From the IMG/VR virus record IMGVR_UViG_3300042526_000259, positions 1 through 26,921 of that record: a stretch of 26,921 nucleotides of DNA. One strand, 5' to 3'. A program made the position numbers and the translations under genes. The first letter of the stretch is position 1. The number at the start of each line of letters is the position of its first letter. The stretch is from a virus. Positions 17,803 to 23,900 of the stretch are shown piece after piece. The notes below the pieces were generated by a model. That model searched no databases. It saw nothing but the letters and a program-made list of their open reading frames with translations, and had not been told where the DNA came from.

Positions 17803-17974
17803 CCAAGAAATCGTAGAATTAAAGCCATTGATATTAGTCTTGATTATTTTGTTAGTTTATCTTATTGCGATGTTGTATCAATACCGAGAAATTGCCAAGA
17901 ATGTGGGAAGACTATTCAAAGGCGGTGTTGTTGCGTTGTTGGTGATGCTGGGCATCATTGATGAGCAAAAATAA
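17795..17974 (+). CDS. Small membrane protein, unknown function
   Basis: I choose ATG 17795 (59 residues) inside the end of the preceding gene; a GTG at 17774 is in frame but would deepen the overlap. There is one strong hydrophobic segment (LILVLIILLVYLIAMLY, about 11-27), a basic stretch (YREIAKNVGRLFKGG) and a second weaker hydrophobic segment (VVALLVMLGII). It is the last plus-strand gene of the structural operon, and its stop is 3 bases from the stop of the convergent minus-strand gene. It may belong with the preceding membrane protein as a pair. Confidence 0.5.
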   Translation: MTNQEIVELKPLILVLIILLVYLIAMLYQYREIAKNVGRLFKGGVVALLVMLGIIDEQK

Positions 17975-17977
17975 AAC

Positions 17978-18196
17978 TTATTTATACATACGAATGCTAT
18001 ACTTAATAGCCTTAATAATGTCGCAATGATACCAGATTGTTTCATTGTCGATAAGCATACAAGTGTGACCCATCATAGATAGATTAAATCTTTCCATGTC
18101 AATCGGATATTCTTTCAATAAAGTTTCTATTTCTGCTTTGATAAAGCCATATTCATACTTGGTTTTGTAGGTGTTTACTCTTTCTGCAATGCTCAT
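17978..18196 (-). CDS. Small hypothetical protein
   Basis: 72 residues on the minus strand, starting 3 bases after the preceding gene's stop. An N-terminal helix (SIAERVNTYKTKYEYGFIKAEIETLLKEY) is followed by a Met/Cys/His-containing segment (MMGHTCMLIDNETIWYHCD). I know the general shape from Bacteroidota phage hypothetical proteins but cannot give a function. It is the last gene of a minus-strand unit, with no terminator visible between it and the convergent structural operon. Confidence 0.55.
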   Translation of the reverse strand: MSIAERVNTYKTKYEYGFIKAEIETLLKEYPIDMERFNLSMMGHTCMLIDNETIWYHCDIIKAIKYSIRMYK

Positions 18197-18199
18197 AAT

Positions 18200-18523
18200 T
18201 TAGTCTTTGTTTTCGGGAAAGTATTGCTTTAACTTTTCTGAATAATCCTTAAAAAAAATAAAAATAAATTCAGTTATTTCTAATTTACTTAACAACTCAT
18301 TGTCATCGGTTAACACAATAACAGTAGTGTCTGTCATCTTTTCTTTTATTAGCGTTTTAGTAGAATAAAAATACTTTATTCTTACCTCTTTAACATCAAA
18401 AACAAATACCTCATCATTATATTCGTTGGTAGGAATGTCAATATAATCTAACAAATCTTTGTCGAATTCTTTCTCATAAATACAATGTATGCAGTCCATT
18501 ATAATGAATGATGTATTATCCAT
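18200..18523 (-). CDS. Hypothetical protein, acidic
   Basis: 107 residues, minus strand, 36 bases after the metallophosphoesterase stop. Acidic and Phe/Ile-rich, with no recognised domain and a cysteine pair near the N-terminus (CIHC). Alternating hydrophobic and charged residues suggest a small alpha/beta fold. It is transcribed with the phosphoesterase, so a linked role is possible, but nothing in the sequence defines it. Confidence 0.5.
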   Translation of the reverse strand: MDNTSFIIMDCIHCIYEKEFDKDLLDYIDIPTNEYNDEVFVFDVKEVRIKYFYSTKTLIKEKMTDTTVIVLTDDNELLSKLEITEFIFIFFKDYSEKLKQYFPENKD

Positions 18524-18559
18524 TATCGGTTGAATTAGTGGTTAGTGAGTGATTAATCA

Positions 18560-19726
18560 TTAAAAAATATGTGTTATTCTTGCTATTTGACCATTTTCTT
18601 TACAATGTAAAAAACCCTCAACCGCTTTAGGTGCGTGCTGATAACCATTTCTATGATGCCAACTATCTGTTCCACTTGGACTTCTTAAACTTTCAACCGT
18701 TACTCCTATAAAATCCTTGCTTGTTTTGTGATGTACGTGATGCGTATAAATATATCTGTGCTTTGTTTCGCCCCATTCTTGACTAAATTCTTGCGCCATC
18801 AATAGCGGTAAATCTCCTTGCTTTGCCCCATCTCCATGCGTTGTGCCAATCAAATTATTATGATACTTATAACCTTTTCTATGTGCTATGGTACAATCAA
18901 AAGTTATATTCTTACAATCTTTAAAATATGTTTCTACAACTTGGGCCAAAAAGAAACCGTTTGTGTAGTCGTGGTTACTTGGATTAAAAGTAAAGTGAAC
19001 ATCGGCAACACCTATTAATATTTCTAAAACATCAACGTACAACTGTTTGGCAATTAAAAAGTTTGTGTGCCACATTCCATCTGTGTCTTGGGGTGTTCCA
19101 CTGGTAGTTGTTCTTTTTGGATTGTCAATGTGCAATATATCGTTTCCACCAATAAACAATATCTTATCTATATCAAACGAGCTTACTTTTTGCAGTATTC
19201 CTTTTACACCCTCTAAAACTCTTTTAACTGCCACTTGGTTATCGTATGTTTCACCTGATTCAAACGATGTGCATAATTTACCAATGTGAATATCGGCAGG
19301 ATCCAAAACAAGCAAATAAGAATCATTGCTTTTTACTCTTTCTATTTGTGGGAACTTTGGCACATAAGCTTGTAAGTCTTTTAATAGTGCTTCTTTAAAA
19401 TGTTCTTGTTCTTTTGCTTCTGGCTTTTTATAATTTGGATTAACAACAAACAAAGATGCTTCCTTGTTTTTTATCCACATATTTTTTGTGGAGGTATTCG
19501 GCACATCTAAATTGTTGGTGGCATTATAAATACCCTCGTGTTGGTCAAGTATTCTCTTTTTATGCCGTTCAATATAGCGCCTAAATGACCTTACTTTCGG
19601 GTCTTGCTCTCTGGTTGCATTGGTGTTTAATATTTTTGCAACTATTTCGGAGCAAGCCAAACCCTGATGGAGCATTTCAGCTACAATCGAATCATATTTA
19701 TAAAATTCTGATGTAACTTGTGGCAT
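18560..19726 (-). CDS. Calcineurin-like metallophosphoesterase with N-terminal HTH-like region
   Basis: 388 residues. The phosphoesterase core shows the family metal ligands in order: DPADIHIG (D145, H147), FIGGNDILH (N195, D196), NPSNHD (N251, H252, D253), GTTHGDG (H297, D299) and THHVHH (H329-H333). These build the two-metal site of calcineurin-like phosphoesterases and Mre11/SbcD-type nucleases. The N-terminal about 60 residues (YDSIVAEMLHQGLACSEIVAKIL, then RSFRRYIERHKK) look like an HTH or DNA-binding helix bundle. Likely a phage-encoded nuclease or phosphatase acting in the cytoplasm; the substrate is unknown. The gene follows a small protein by 12 bases and is in the same operon. No truncation seen. 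Confidence 0.85.
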   Translation of the reverse strand: MPQVTSEFYKYDSIVAEMLHQGLACSEIVAKILNTNATREQDPKVRSFRRYIERHKKRILDQHEGIYNATNNLDVPNTSTKNMWIKNKEASLFVVNPNYKKPEAKEQEHFKEALLKDLQAYVPKFPQIERVKSNDSYLLVLDPADIHIGKLCTSFESGETYDNQVAVKRVLEGVKGILQKVSSFDIDKILFIGGNDILHIDNPKRTTTSGTPQDTDGMWHTNFLIAKQLYVDVLEILIGVADVHFTFNPSNHDYTNGFFLAQVVETYFKDCKNITFDCTIAHRKGYKYHNNLIGTTHGDGAKQGDLPLLMAQEFSQEWGETKHRYIYTHHVHHKTSKDFIGVTVESLRSPSGTDSWHHRNGYQHAPKAVEGFLHCKENGQIARITHIF

Positions 19727-19738
19727 ATGTATATGGTG

Positions 19739-19960
19739 TTAATCTAACGAAATTGCGTTGTCCTGCAATATCTCAAAGAATTTTTCTTGGAATCGTTCTG
19801 CAAGTTCATACTCTTTGTCTGTGAGGTTGCCATTGTACTTGATTTCATCTCTCATAAACTGCTTGAAATCCCAAAGCACACAATACATAGCACTTGCTTT
19901 GACTGCCAGTTCAAAATCTCCTTTGTCATCTGGTAGATTAAATTTCAATGTTGCTTCCAT
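19739..19960 (-). CDS. Small hypothetical protein, first gene of the phosphoesterase unit
   Basis: 73 residues. An acidic N-terminus (LKFNLPDDKGDFELAVKASAM) leads into a helix with WDFKQFMRDEIKY and a C-terminal helix (ELAERFQEKFFEIL). The pattern recurs in Bacteroidota phages as an uncharacterised small protein. A TATCTTTG promoter element ends four bases before the ATG, so this gene may be expressed from a leaderless or almost leaderless transcript. Confidence 0.6.
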   Translation of the reverse strand: MEATLKFNLPDDKGDFELAVKASAMYCVLWDFKQFMRDEIKYNGNLTDKEYELAERFQEKFFEILQDNAISLD

Positions 19961-19964
19961 TGAG

Positions 19965-19997
19965 CAAAGATAGTGATTTATTCATACAAAAAACAAA
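19965..19997 (-). promoter_or_regulatory. Bacteroidota-type promoter, leaderless or short leader
   Basis: On the minus strand TATCTTTG (19972 to 19965) matches TAnnTTTG. A TTTG box lies 21 bases upstream (19997-19994). The ATG of the 73-residue gene begins at 19960, four bases after the G, so initiation would be at or next to the start codon. The -33 box overlaps the T-rich tail of the terminator of the preceding unit. Confidence 0.65.
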
Positions 19998-20021
19998 GCC
20001 CTCACATTTCTGCAAGGGCTT
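19988..20021 (-). terminator. Rho-independent terminator of the lysis unit
   Basis: On the minus strand AAGCCCT (20021 to 20015) pairs with AGGGCTT (20002 to 19996), with loop TGCAGAAATGTG, then TGTTTTTTG in the minus sense. A seven-base GC-containing stem followed by a T-rich run is a classical intrinsic terminator. It lies downstream of the spanin-like gene. Confidence 0.75.
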
Positions 20022-20048
20022 CTACCTAATAACTAACACTGAACGAGG

Positions 20049-20056
20049 CAAAGATA
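20049..20056 (-). promoter_or_regulatory. Extra -7 element (TATCTTTG) between palindrome and terminator
   Basis: Minus-strand TATCTTTG at 20056-20049 matches the -7 consensus. No clear TTTG box lies at normal distance; that region is taken by the adjacent 20-bp palindrome. A transcript starting near 20043 would reach the terminator at about 19988 after only about 55 bases. Confidence 0.4.
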
Positions 20057-20071
20057 GTATATTATTTTAAA

Positions 20072-20091
20072 TGTTCACGAATTCGTGAACA
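20072..20091. repeat. Perfect 20-bp palindrome
   Basis: TGTTCACGAA followed directly by TTCGTGAACA is an exact inverted repeat. It begins two bases beyond the stop codon of the spanin-like gene. It could be an operator for a dimeric regulator of the -7 element beside it, or part of the 3' end structure of the lysis mRNA. Confidence 0.75.
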
Positions 20092-20093
20092 AA

Positions 20094-20660
20094 CTATTTT
20101 AATCCCACAACTAACCACAATAAAAACATTGCCCCACCAACACACCACGCAGCTATTTTACCTCTCCTTTGTTGTTTTGTTTCTTGTTTACTGATAACCA
20201 ACAGAGTGCTATCGGTAACATTCTCCGCCTTGTAGCCAACTATTAAAGAATCCTTAATCGTTGAAGCCGAATCACAAAGTTGAAACGCAGTAAATAACGC
20301 TGCATAACTTGAATCCTTTACATTGATAATCTCATCACATAGAACAAACACAGTATCGCACTCTTTTGGTAGCCTATCACGCAGTTTCTTTAATAAAGCT
20401 ATGTTAGTGTTGCTCAAAGATATTTCACGTTGTCTAATCGAATCTTTTGCGTTGTTTGCAGTTTGTAGTCTTCGGTTGACTGCTTCTAACTGATTCAGCA
20501 ATATTGCCTGCTCAATGCCGAATTGTTTTTTCATCATTTCCGCTTCTGCTTTGTAGTCGAATGGAATAGTTTTCGGTTTCTCTTTGGCGCAATGGTTAAG
20601 ACCGATAATTAGCAGTAAGCATAGGATAGCGAATGTGATAAGTTGGTATTGTGTTTTCAT
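20094..20660 (-). CDS. Spanin-like membrane/coiled-coil protein
   Basis: 188 residues from the ATG at 20660; an in-frame ATG at 20690 lies inside the previous gene, whereas 20660 has an A-rich leader AAAAACAACAAT. The N-terminal hydrophobic segment (QLITFAILCLLLIIGL) is followed by NHC, which might be a degenerate lipobox (lacks the usual small residue before Cys). A charged helical region about 30-100, likely coiled coil (EAEMMKKQFGIEQ, then LNQLEAVNRRLQ), is followed by a C-terminal hydrophobic segment (AAWCVGGAMFLLWLVVGL). Two terminal anchors around a periplasmic coiled coil match the unimolecular-spanin layout that fuses inner and outer membranes at lysis. Next to holin and endopeptidase genes. 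An Rz-like inner-membrane spanin is the alternative. Confidence 0.55.
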   Translation of the reverse strand: MKTQYQLITFAILCLLLIIGLNHCAKEKPKTIPFDYKAEAEMMKKQFGIEQAILLNQLEAVNRRLQTANNAKDSIRQREISLSNTNIALLKKLRDRLPKECDTVFVLCDEIINVKDSSYAALFTAFQLCDSASTIKDSLIVGYKAENVTDSTLLVISKQETKQQRRGKIAAWCVGGAMFLLWLVVGLK

Positions 20661-20670
20661 ATTGTTGTTT

Positions 20671-20925
20671 TTAGCACCCATCCCCATCAATAACCGCAGT
20701 TTTGGTAGGTGTTTCGGTTGTGAATTTAGTTAAGAATTTTGTATTAATCAACAAGAATGTCGCTGCCAAACCACCCCAAAACGCTTGCTTTAAACTGATT
20801 AATCCTTGCGTTTCTGCGAGTGCTAACGATGTCTGAATGAATGGTAGCAAAACGTAAATTAAGTAATCTGCAATCTTTTTTAGTTGGCGGTTGTCGGGGC
20901 TTCTGTATTTTTGTTTTAGATTCAT
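20671..20925 (-). CDS. Holin candidate
   Basis: 84 residues. A basic N-terminus (NLKQKYRSPDNRQLKKIA) is followed by two hydrophobic segments (about 20-37, DYLIYVLLPFIQTSLALA; about 46-62, KQAFWGGLAATFLLIN) and a polar tail. This is the size and topology of a class II holin, which makes the inner-membrane lesions that release the endolysin. Placement between endopeptidase and spanin-like genes fits. Gap of 10 bases to the spanin-like start. Confidence 0.65.
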   Translation of the reverse strand: MNLKQKYRSPDNRQLKKIADYLIYVLLPFIQTSLALAETQGLISLKQAFWGGLAATFLLINTKFLTKFTTETPTKTAVIDGDGC

Positions 20926-20946
20926 AGTTGTTTTATTGGATGGTAG

Positions 20947-21210
20947 TTATAAAGACCTACGTTTAAAAGCATCCAAAAGTTGTTCAGCACACTTTATTTT
21001 ATAATCCTGATAATCGTTAAACTCTTTTTGTTCAGTAGTTACATAAACAGGCATAATAACATAATAACCATCCTCACTTGGAAAAAATCTAATAGCATCT
21101 TCTTCAGTATCGTGTAAATAACGCTCAGATAAAAATTCAACTGAATTTAATCCATCTTTATAATACCTTGCTTCGGTATTAATTTTAAAAATTCCAAATT
21201 GTTTTTTCAT
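20947..21210 (-). CDS. Small hypothetical protein in lysis unit
   Basis: 87 residues. Aromatic and acidic, with YYVIMPVYVT near the middle and a C-terminal helix ending KRRSL. No recognised domain, no signal peptide. It is inside the lysis unit between a 61-residue protein and the holin candidate, 12 bases after the former. A regulatory or accessory lysis role is possible but not shown. Confidence 0.5.
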   Translation of the reverse strand: MKKQFGIFKINTEARYYKDGLNSVEFLSERYLHDTEEDAIRFFPSEDGYYVIMPVYVTTEQKEFNDYQDYKIKCAEQLLDAFKRRSL

Positions 21211-21222
21211 ATTTAATTTATT

Positions 21223-21408
21223 TCAATTAATTATTTCCCACTCAAACTTCCCCTTAATATTCCATTCAAGCAAGGGCATTATCAAATCGTGTTTATCTTT
21301 CCTGCGAAAATAAACGTGGTCAATCTTTCGACCACCGATGACAATGAAATCAATCTTAACAAAGGTTATAACCTCCTTGCCATTAGTGTAGCGTGTTCCT
21401 CTTGTCAT
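21223..21408 (-). CDS. Very small hypothetical protein
   Basis: 61 residues starting in an ATGA overlap with the endopeptidase stop. Basic (MTRGTRYTNGKEVITFVKIDF, later YFRRKDKHDL) with beta-like pattern and Trp residues at the end. No family recognised. Its coupling to the endopeptidase suggests it is expressed at the same level. Confidence 0.5.
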   Translation of the reverse strand: MTRGTRYTNGKEVITFVKIDFIVIGGRKIDHVYFRRKDKHDLIMPLLEWNIKGKFEWEIIN

Positions 21409-21899
21409 ACTATTGTCATTTTCCAGTTGGTTAATTCATAGTGAGGCATATCCTTGAACGATTTAAAGTTACCGCCCCAAGTCAACTTATTAGATGCCGA
21501 TTGCAACATCTCCCAAAACTCTTTAAAATGCTTTGCCGAGTAGTCAAGTTCACGTTTGCCAACCTTGACAAATGCTATGTCAAAAGCACGAGATGGATAA
21601 TAATTATGCGGTGATTGCCCGGCACGAGCGTTAGTTATCTTCGGTCTTTTAGCATAATACACTTCCTGCATTGCATTGTTTCTGTATGTGCATACAATTA
21701 TAACGTGAACATCGTTGTGAATAGCGTTAAATTGCGCTTCTGCTTTCTTGTAAGCGTTGGCTAATGTTGGGTGTAGTTCCTCAATCAAACGTGATTCAAA
21801 GGGCTTGGTTTCATCTCTGGGTTTCATATTGTTTTGTTTATTACAATAGCATTCGTGTATGTCATTCGAGCCATAACACGCACAACTATTTGGTTTCAT
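21405..21899 (-). CDS. M15-family zinc endopeptidase (endolysin)
   Basis: 164 residues from the TAATG-overlap start at 21899. It carries the VanY/L-alanyl-D-glutamate peptidase pattern: SPHNYYPSRAFDIAF (zinc ligands H98 and D107) and MPHYELTNW (H153, with E155 next). Such enzymes cut the stem peptides of peptidoglycan. There is no signal peptide, so release would need the holin. The N-terminal 24 residues are Cys-rich (CAC, later CYC) and an internal ATG at 21827 with an A-rich leader (TAATAAACAAAACAAT) is an alternative start giving a standard-length enzyme beginning MKPRDETKPFESRL. The true start is therefore uncertain. Confidence 0.85.
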   Translation of the reverse strand: MKPNSCACYGSNDIHECYCNKQNNMKPRDETKPFESRLIEELHPTLANAYKKAEAQFNAIHNDVHVIIVCTYRNNAMQEVYYAKRPKITNARAGQSPHNYYPSRAFDIAFVKVGKRELDYSAKHFKEFWEMLQSASNKLTWGGNFKSFKDMPHYELTNWKMTIV

Positions 21900-22315
21900 T
21901 AGCTTATTTTTAAATTCATAATCTCAATATCAAAAGGCACTTCTATGCCCTCTACACCATCTTTCTCTGCGTAACTGTTAAGCAGATAACCAATCGGAAA
22001 CGAACACTTCGGAGCTACTCTAAAAGCATAACCATCGTTAGCCTTACATTCAATGTAATAACCCCAGTGCAATCTAACCTTAACAAGTTCACCGATTTGG
22101 TATCTACCTAATCTTTGGATAATGCGCTGCCCTTTGATGTAAGCGTAAAAATACAACACGCAATAGTTTTCCTCTTTTCTGATGCCCAAACGGATGCTAT
22201 TCCAGTGATGCCAACCTCTGCTGAAGCCTATGACCTTTTGCACACCTTCGGATTTCGCGAAATGAGAAATAATAAATTCGCACGATAGATTTGTTGGTTT
22301 ATAGAGCAGTTTCAT
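21899..22315 (-). CDS. Hypothetical beta-rich protein in lysis unit
   Basis: 138 residues. I choose ATG 22315, which forms ATGA with the stop of the preceding two-TM gene; a longer frame starting at 22477 would run across that gene and is rejected. Sequence is beta-rich (SIRLGIRKEE, then YCVLYFYAYIKGQRII, VKVRLHWGYYIEC, then GVEGIEVPFDIEI) with Cys and Trp. No domain recognised; a small sandwich or substrate-binding fold is possible. It precedes the endopeptidase by a TAATG overlap, so it may be a lysis or virion-associated partner. Confidence 0.5.
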   Translation of the reverse strand: MKLLYKPTNLSCEFIISHFAKSEGVQKVIGFSRGWHHWNSIRLGIRKEENYCVLYFYAYIKGQRIIQRLGRYQIGELVKVRLHWGYYIECKANDGYAFRVAPKCSFPIGYLLNSYAEKDGVEGIEVPFDIEIMNLKIS

Positions 22316-22503
22316 TTTTTCAACCATTGTTGCATAAAGCCAGCACCGCACACCGCGCTTGTTAGCGAGGCGCAAAATGATAAAGTAAAGGTAAGCAACT
22401 CGGAATTTCCAAAGAAAACTCCAGTCATTGCGAATTTGATTGCCCAAAAGGACATAAAAAGGGCTGATAATGCCCATAGGATAAGTGATGGTTTTGTTTT
22501 CAT
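22312..22503 (-). CDS. Small two-span membrane protein, antiholin/holin-like
   Basis: 63 residues with two hydrophobic segments (LILWALSALFMSFWAI, about 7-22, and LLTFTLSFCASLTSAVCGAGFM, about 36-57) and a Lys tail. It lies 3 bases after the preceding gene and overlaps the next by ATGA. Two spans and presence in the lysis unit suggest a holin-related or antiholin role, but the call rests on topology and context. Confidence 0.55.
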   Translation of the reverse strand: MKTKPSLILWALSALFMSFWAIKFAMTGVFFGNSELLTFTLSFCASLTSAVCGAGFMQQWLKK

Positions 22504-22506
22504 ATT

Positions 22507-22680
22507 TTAAAAATTTTCGGGGTCTAATTCCTCATTAAGTAATTGTTCTAATTTCGGTGATAAATAAACTGGTGTGTTACCGTTAGTAATGTCCGTTAAT
22601 ACCCAACCGCCTCTGATGTTGTTTTCGCGGTCATCATTTTCGTAATCAAAGTGCAATGTTAATGTTAGTGTTGTTGTCAT
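22507..22680 (-). CDS. First gene of the lysis unit, small hypothetical protein
   Basis: 57 residues from ATG 22680. A longer in-frame start at 22731 would lie within the -33 box and upstream of the -7 element, so 22680 is preferred. The N-terminus has a Thr/Leu repeat (TTTLTLTLHF), followed by acidic sequence and ending in DPENF. No domain recognised. It is the promoter-proximal gene of the operon. Confidence 0.55.
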   Translation of the reverse strand: MTTTLTLTLHFDYENDDRENNIRGGWVLTDITNGNTPVYLSPKLEQLLNEELDPENF

Positions 22681-22701
22681 GTTATTAGTTTTAAATTTTG
22701 G

Positions 22702-22732
22702 CAAAGATAAAGTAAAAATAATTAAATACAAA
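22702..22732 (-). promoter_or_regulatory. Bacteroidota-type promoter for the lysis unit
   Basis: Minus strand TTTG (22732-22729), 19-base spacer, then TATCTTTG (22709-22702). This matches the Bacteroidota TTTG / TAnnTTTG consensus and spacing. The start of transcription would be near 22695, about 15 bases before the ATG at 22680. Confidence 0.75.
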
Positions 22733-22755
22733 TTTTATTTTTAAAAATATTGTTG

Positions 22756-22763
22756 TAGGTTTG
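22756..22763 (+). promoter_or_regulatory. Early promoter -7 element, divergent
   Basis: TAGGTTTG at 22756-22763 matches TAnnTTTG on the plus strand. A TTTG box is not perfect at the normal spacing; the upstream stretch is T/A-rich. It precedes the first early gene by about 40 bases and faces away from the lysis promoter at 22702-22732, making a compact divergent switch region. Confidence 0.55.
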
Positions 22764-22802
22764 CGGTCTAATTTAACAACTAACAATTAAACAACTAAAC
22801 AA

Positions 22803-23048
22803 ATGACACCAGTAAACAACAAATCAATGTTAGCATTTATCTTCTTACAAATGGAGAAGTTAGATAATAATGAAATCGATGTGCAAACTGCATCAGCACA
22901 AGCTAATTTAGCAAAACAAGCAAACAATGCTTTAATGTATGAACTAAAGAGAGCAGATATTCAAATGAAATTAACGCAGCACAATGCAGTTTATAAAGAT
23001 GGTTTAAAATTGCGTGAAGCGGAATCTAAAAACTTTGACAATGCATAA
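22803..23048 (+). CDS. Small hypothetical early protein
   Basis: 81 residues, helical. A pattern EKLDNNEIDVQTASAQANLAKQ followed by ELKRADIQMKLTQHNAVYKDGLKLREAESK is common in uncharacterised Bacteroidota phage early proteins, but the function is unknown. The leader ACAACTAAACAA lacks a Shine-Dalgarno sequence. It overlaps the next gene by 8 bases. Confidence 0.6.
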   Translation: MTPVNNKSMLAFIFLQMEKLDNNEIDVQTASAQANLAKQANNALMYELKRADIQMKLTQHNAVYKDGLKLREAESKNFDNA

Positions 23049-23676
23049 TTTATTCTTTAAAAAAATATCGGATAATGAATTTACAATAGGTGGAACTATT
23101 GACATTATAGAACGCAAAATTAAATCAGTTGAGGTTGATGGGGAAACTTACACTAAAACTGAAATAATAGATAAAACTATTGATGTTTCTGAATTAGAAA
23201 AATATAATTGGCACAAGTATGATATTGAATTTGATTTTTTTAATCTAAAATATGTGTTCAATGAATATCAAGGTTTCACTTACCAATCATTAAGTCAAAA
23301 ATATTCTAAAATTGGGGTATCATCAAATGAATGTGTTGCAAGGTATGAGATACTATTTAATGAGGGTGTATTGGATAAAAGAATAATTAAAATTTACACA
23401 TCAAAAGAAAATATTACTCGAGTTTATTTAGATAAATATTTTGATGGGGTATCAATTGACATTTTAGTATTTGATTACGGATTCAACAATAAATTATATT
23501 GTACTATAAAATTGATTGACTTTTTTTCAATAGAAGATAAGACAATATTATTAGATTATAGAGAATACAAGTATTTTTTTATGGAAGAATTCAATGTTGA
23601 TATTGATGAAGAATTAAATGTTATAACTGCAATTAAATTGATAAAGAAATTAATTAAAAACAAAACTAACAACTAA
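23041..23676 (+). CDS. AT-rich orphan protein, unknown function
   Basis: I place the start at ATG 23041 (211 residues); an upstream ATG at 23014 is within the preceding gene. The sequence is visibly more AT-rich than neighbours and rich in Asp, Lys, Ile and aromatic residues. No recognised domain. Repeated Tyr/Phe/Asp patterns (YDIEFDFFNLKYVFNEY) and a long N-terminal beta-like part suggest an alpha/beta fold with no membrane segment. The late part has two adjacent helices (ITAIKLIKKLIKN). Its base composition and lack of similarity to its small neighbours suggest later acquisition. Confidence 0.55.
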   Translation: MHNLFFKKISDNEFTIGGTIDIIERKIKSVEVDGETYTKTEIIDKTIDVSELEKYNWHKYDIEFDFFNLKYVFNEYQGFTYQSLSQKYSKIGVSSNECVARYEILFNEGVLDKRIIKIYTSKENITRVYLDKYFDGVSIDILVFDYGFNNKLYCTIKLIDFFSIEDKTILLDYREYKYFFMEEFNVDIDEELNVITAIKLIKKLIKNKTNN

Positions 23677-23680
23677 CAAC

Positions 23681-23884
23681 ATGCAAGCAGTAATAGAAGA
23701 AATATCAATAACATACTCACAAGAATGTGATGAATCAAGCCAAGACTGGCAGTCACTTAAAATATTTACAAGCGATAACGGATCGGGTAAATACATAGTT
23801 TTTGAAACAGAACGATGGGCTATTGACAGTATTGATGAACTTATAGAAATACTTAACGATTTTAAACTTAAAGCAGGAATATAA
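23681..23884 (+). CDS. Small hypothetical early protein
   Basis: 67 residues. Acidic, with a Ser/Asp/Glu N-terminus and a helix near the end (IDELIEILNDFKLK). The pattern GSGKYIVFETERWAID is familiar from unnamed Bacteroidota phage proteins. Leader ACTAACAACTAACAAC directly before the ATG. Function unknown. Confidence 0.55.
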   Translation: MQAVIEEISITYSQECDESSQDWQSLKIFTSDNGSGKYIVFETERWAIDSIDELIEILNDFKLKAGI

Positions 23885-23900
23885 ACTAACAACTAACAAA

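Noticed and set aside
17943-17957. Hairpin TGATGC-TGG-GCATCA near the end of the structural operon as terminator
   Set aside because: The stem is short with a three-base loop and is followed by A-rich, not T-rich, sequence.
22312-22477. A longer minus-strand frame (21899-22477) running through the two-TM gene
   Set aside because: ATG 22315 overlaps the stop of the two-TM gene as ATGA, so the extra N-terminal piece is a shadow of that gene in another frame.
22681-22731. Extended N-terminus of the first lysis gene from ATG 22731
   Set aside because: The -33 and -7 boxes of the promoter lie inside it; the message would start downstream.
22776-23900. CRISPR or direct-repeat array suggested by repeated CTAACAA
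   Set aside because: The repeats are short, variable and each is attached to a start codon; there are no regular spacers.
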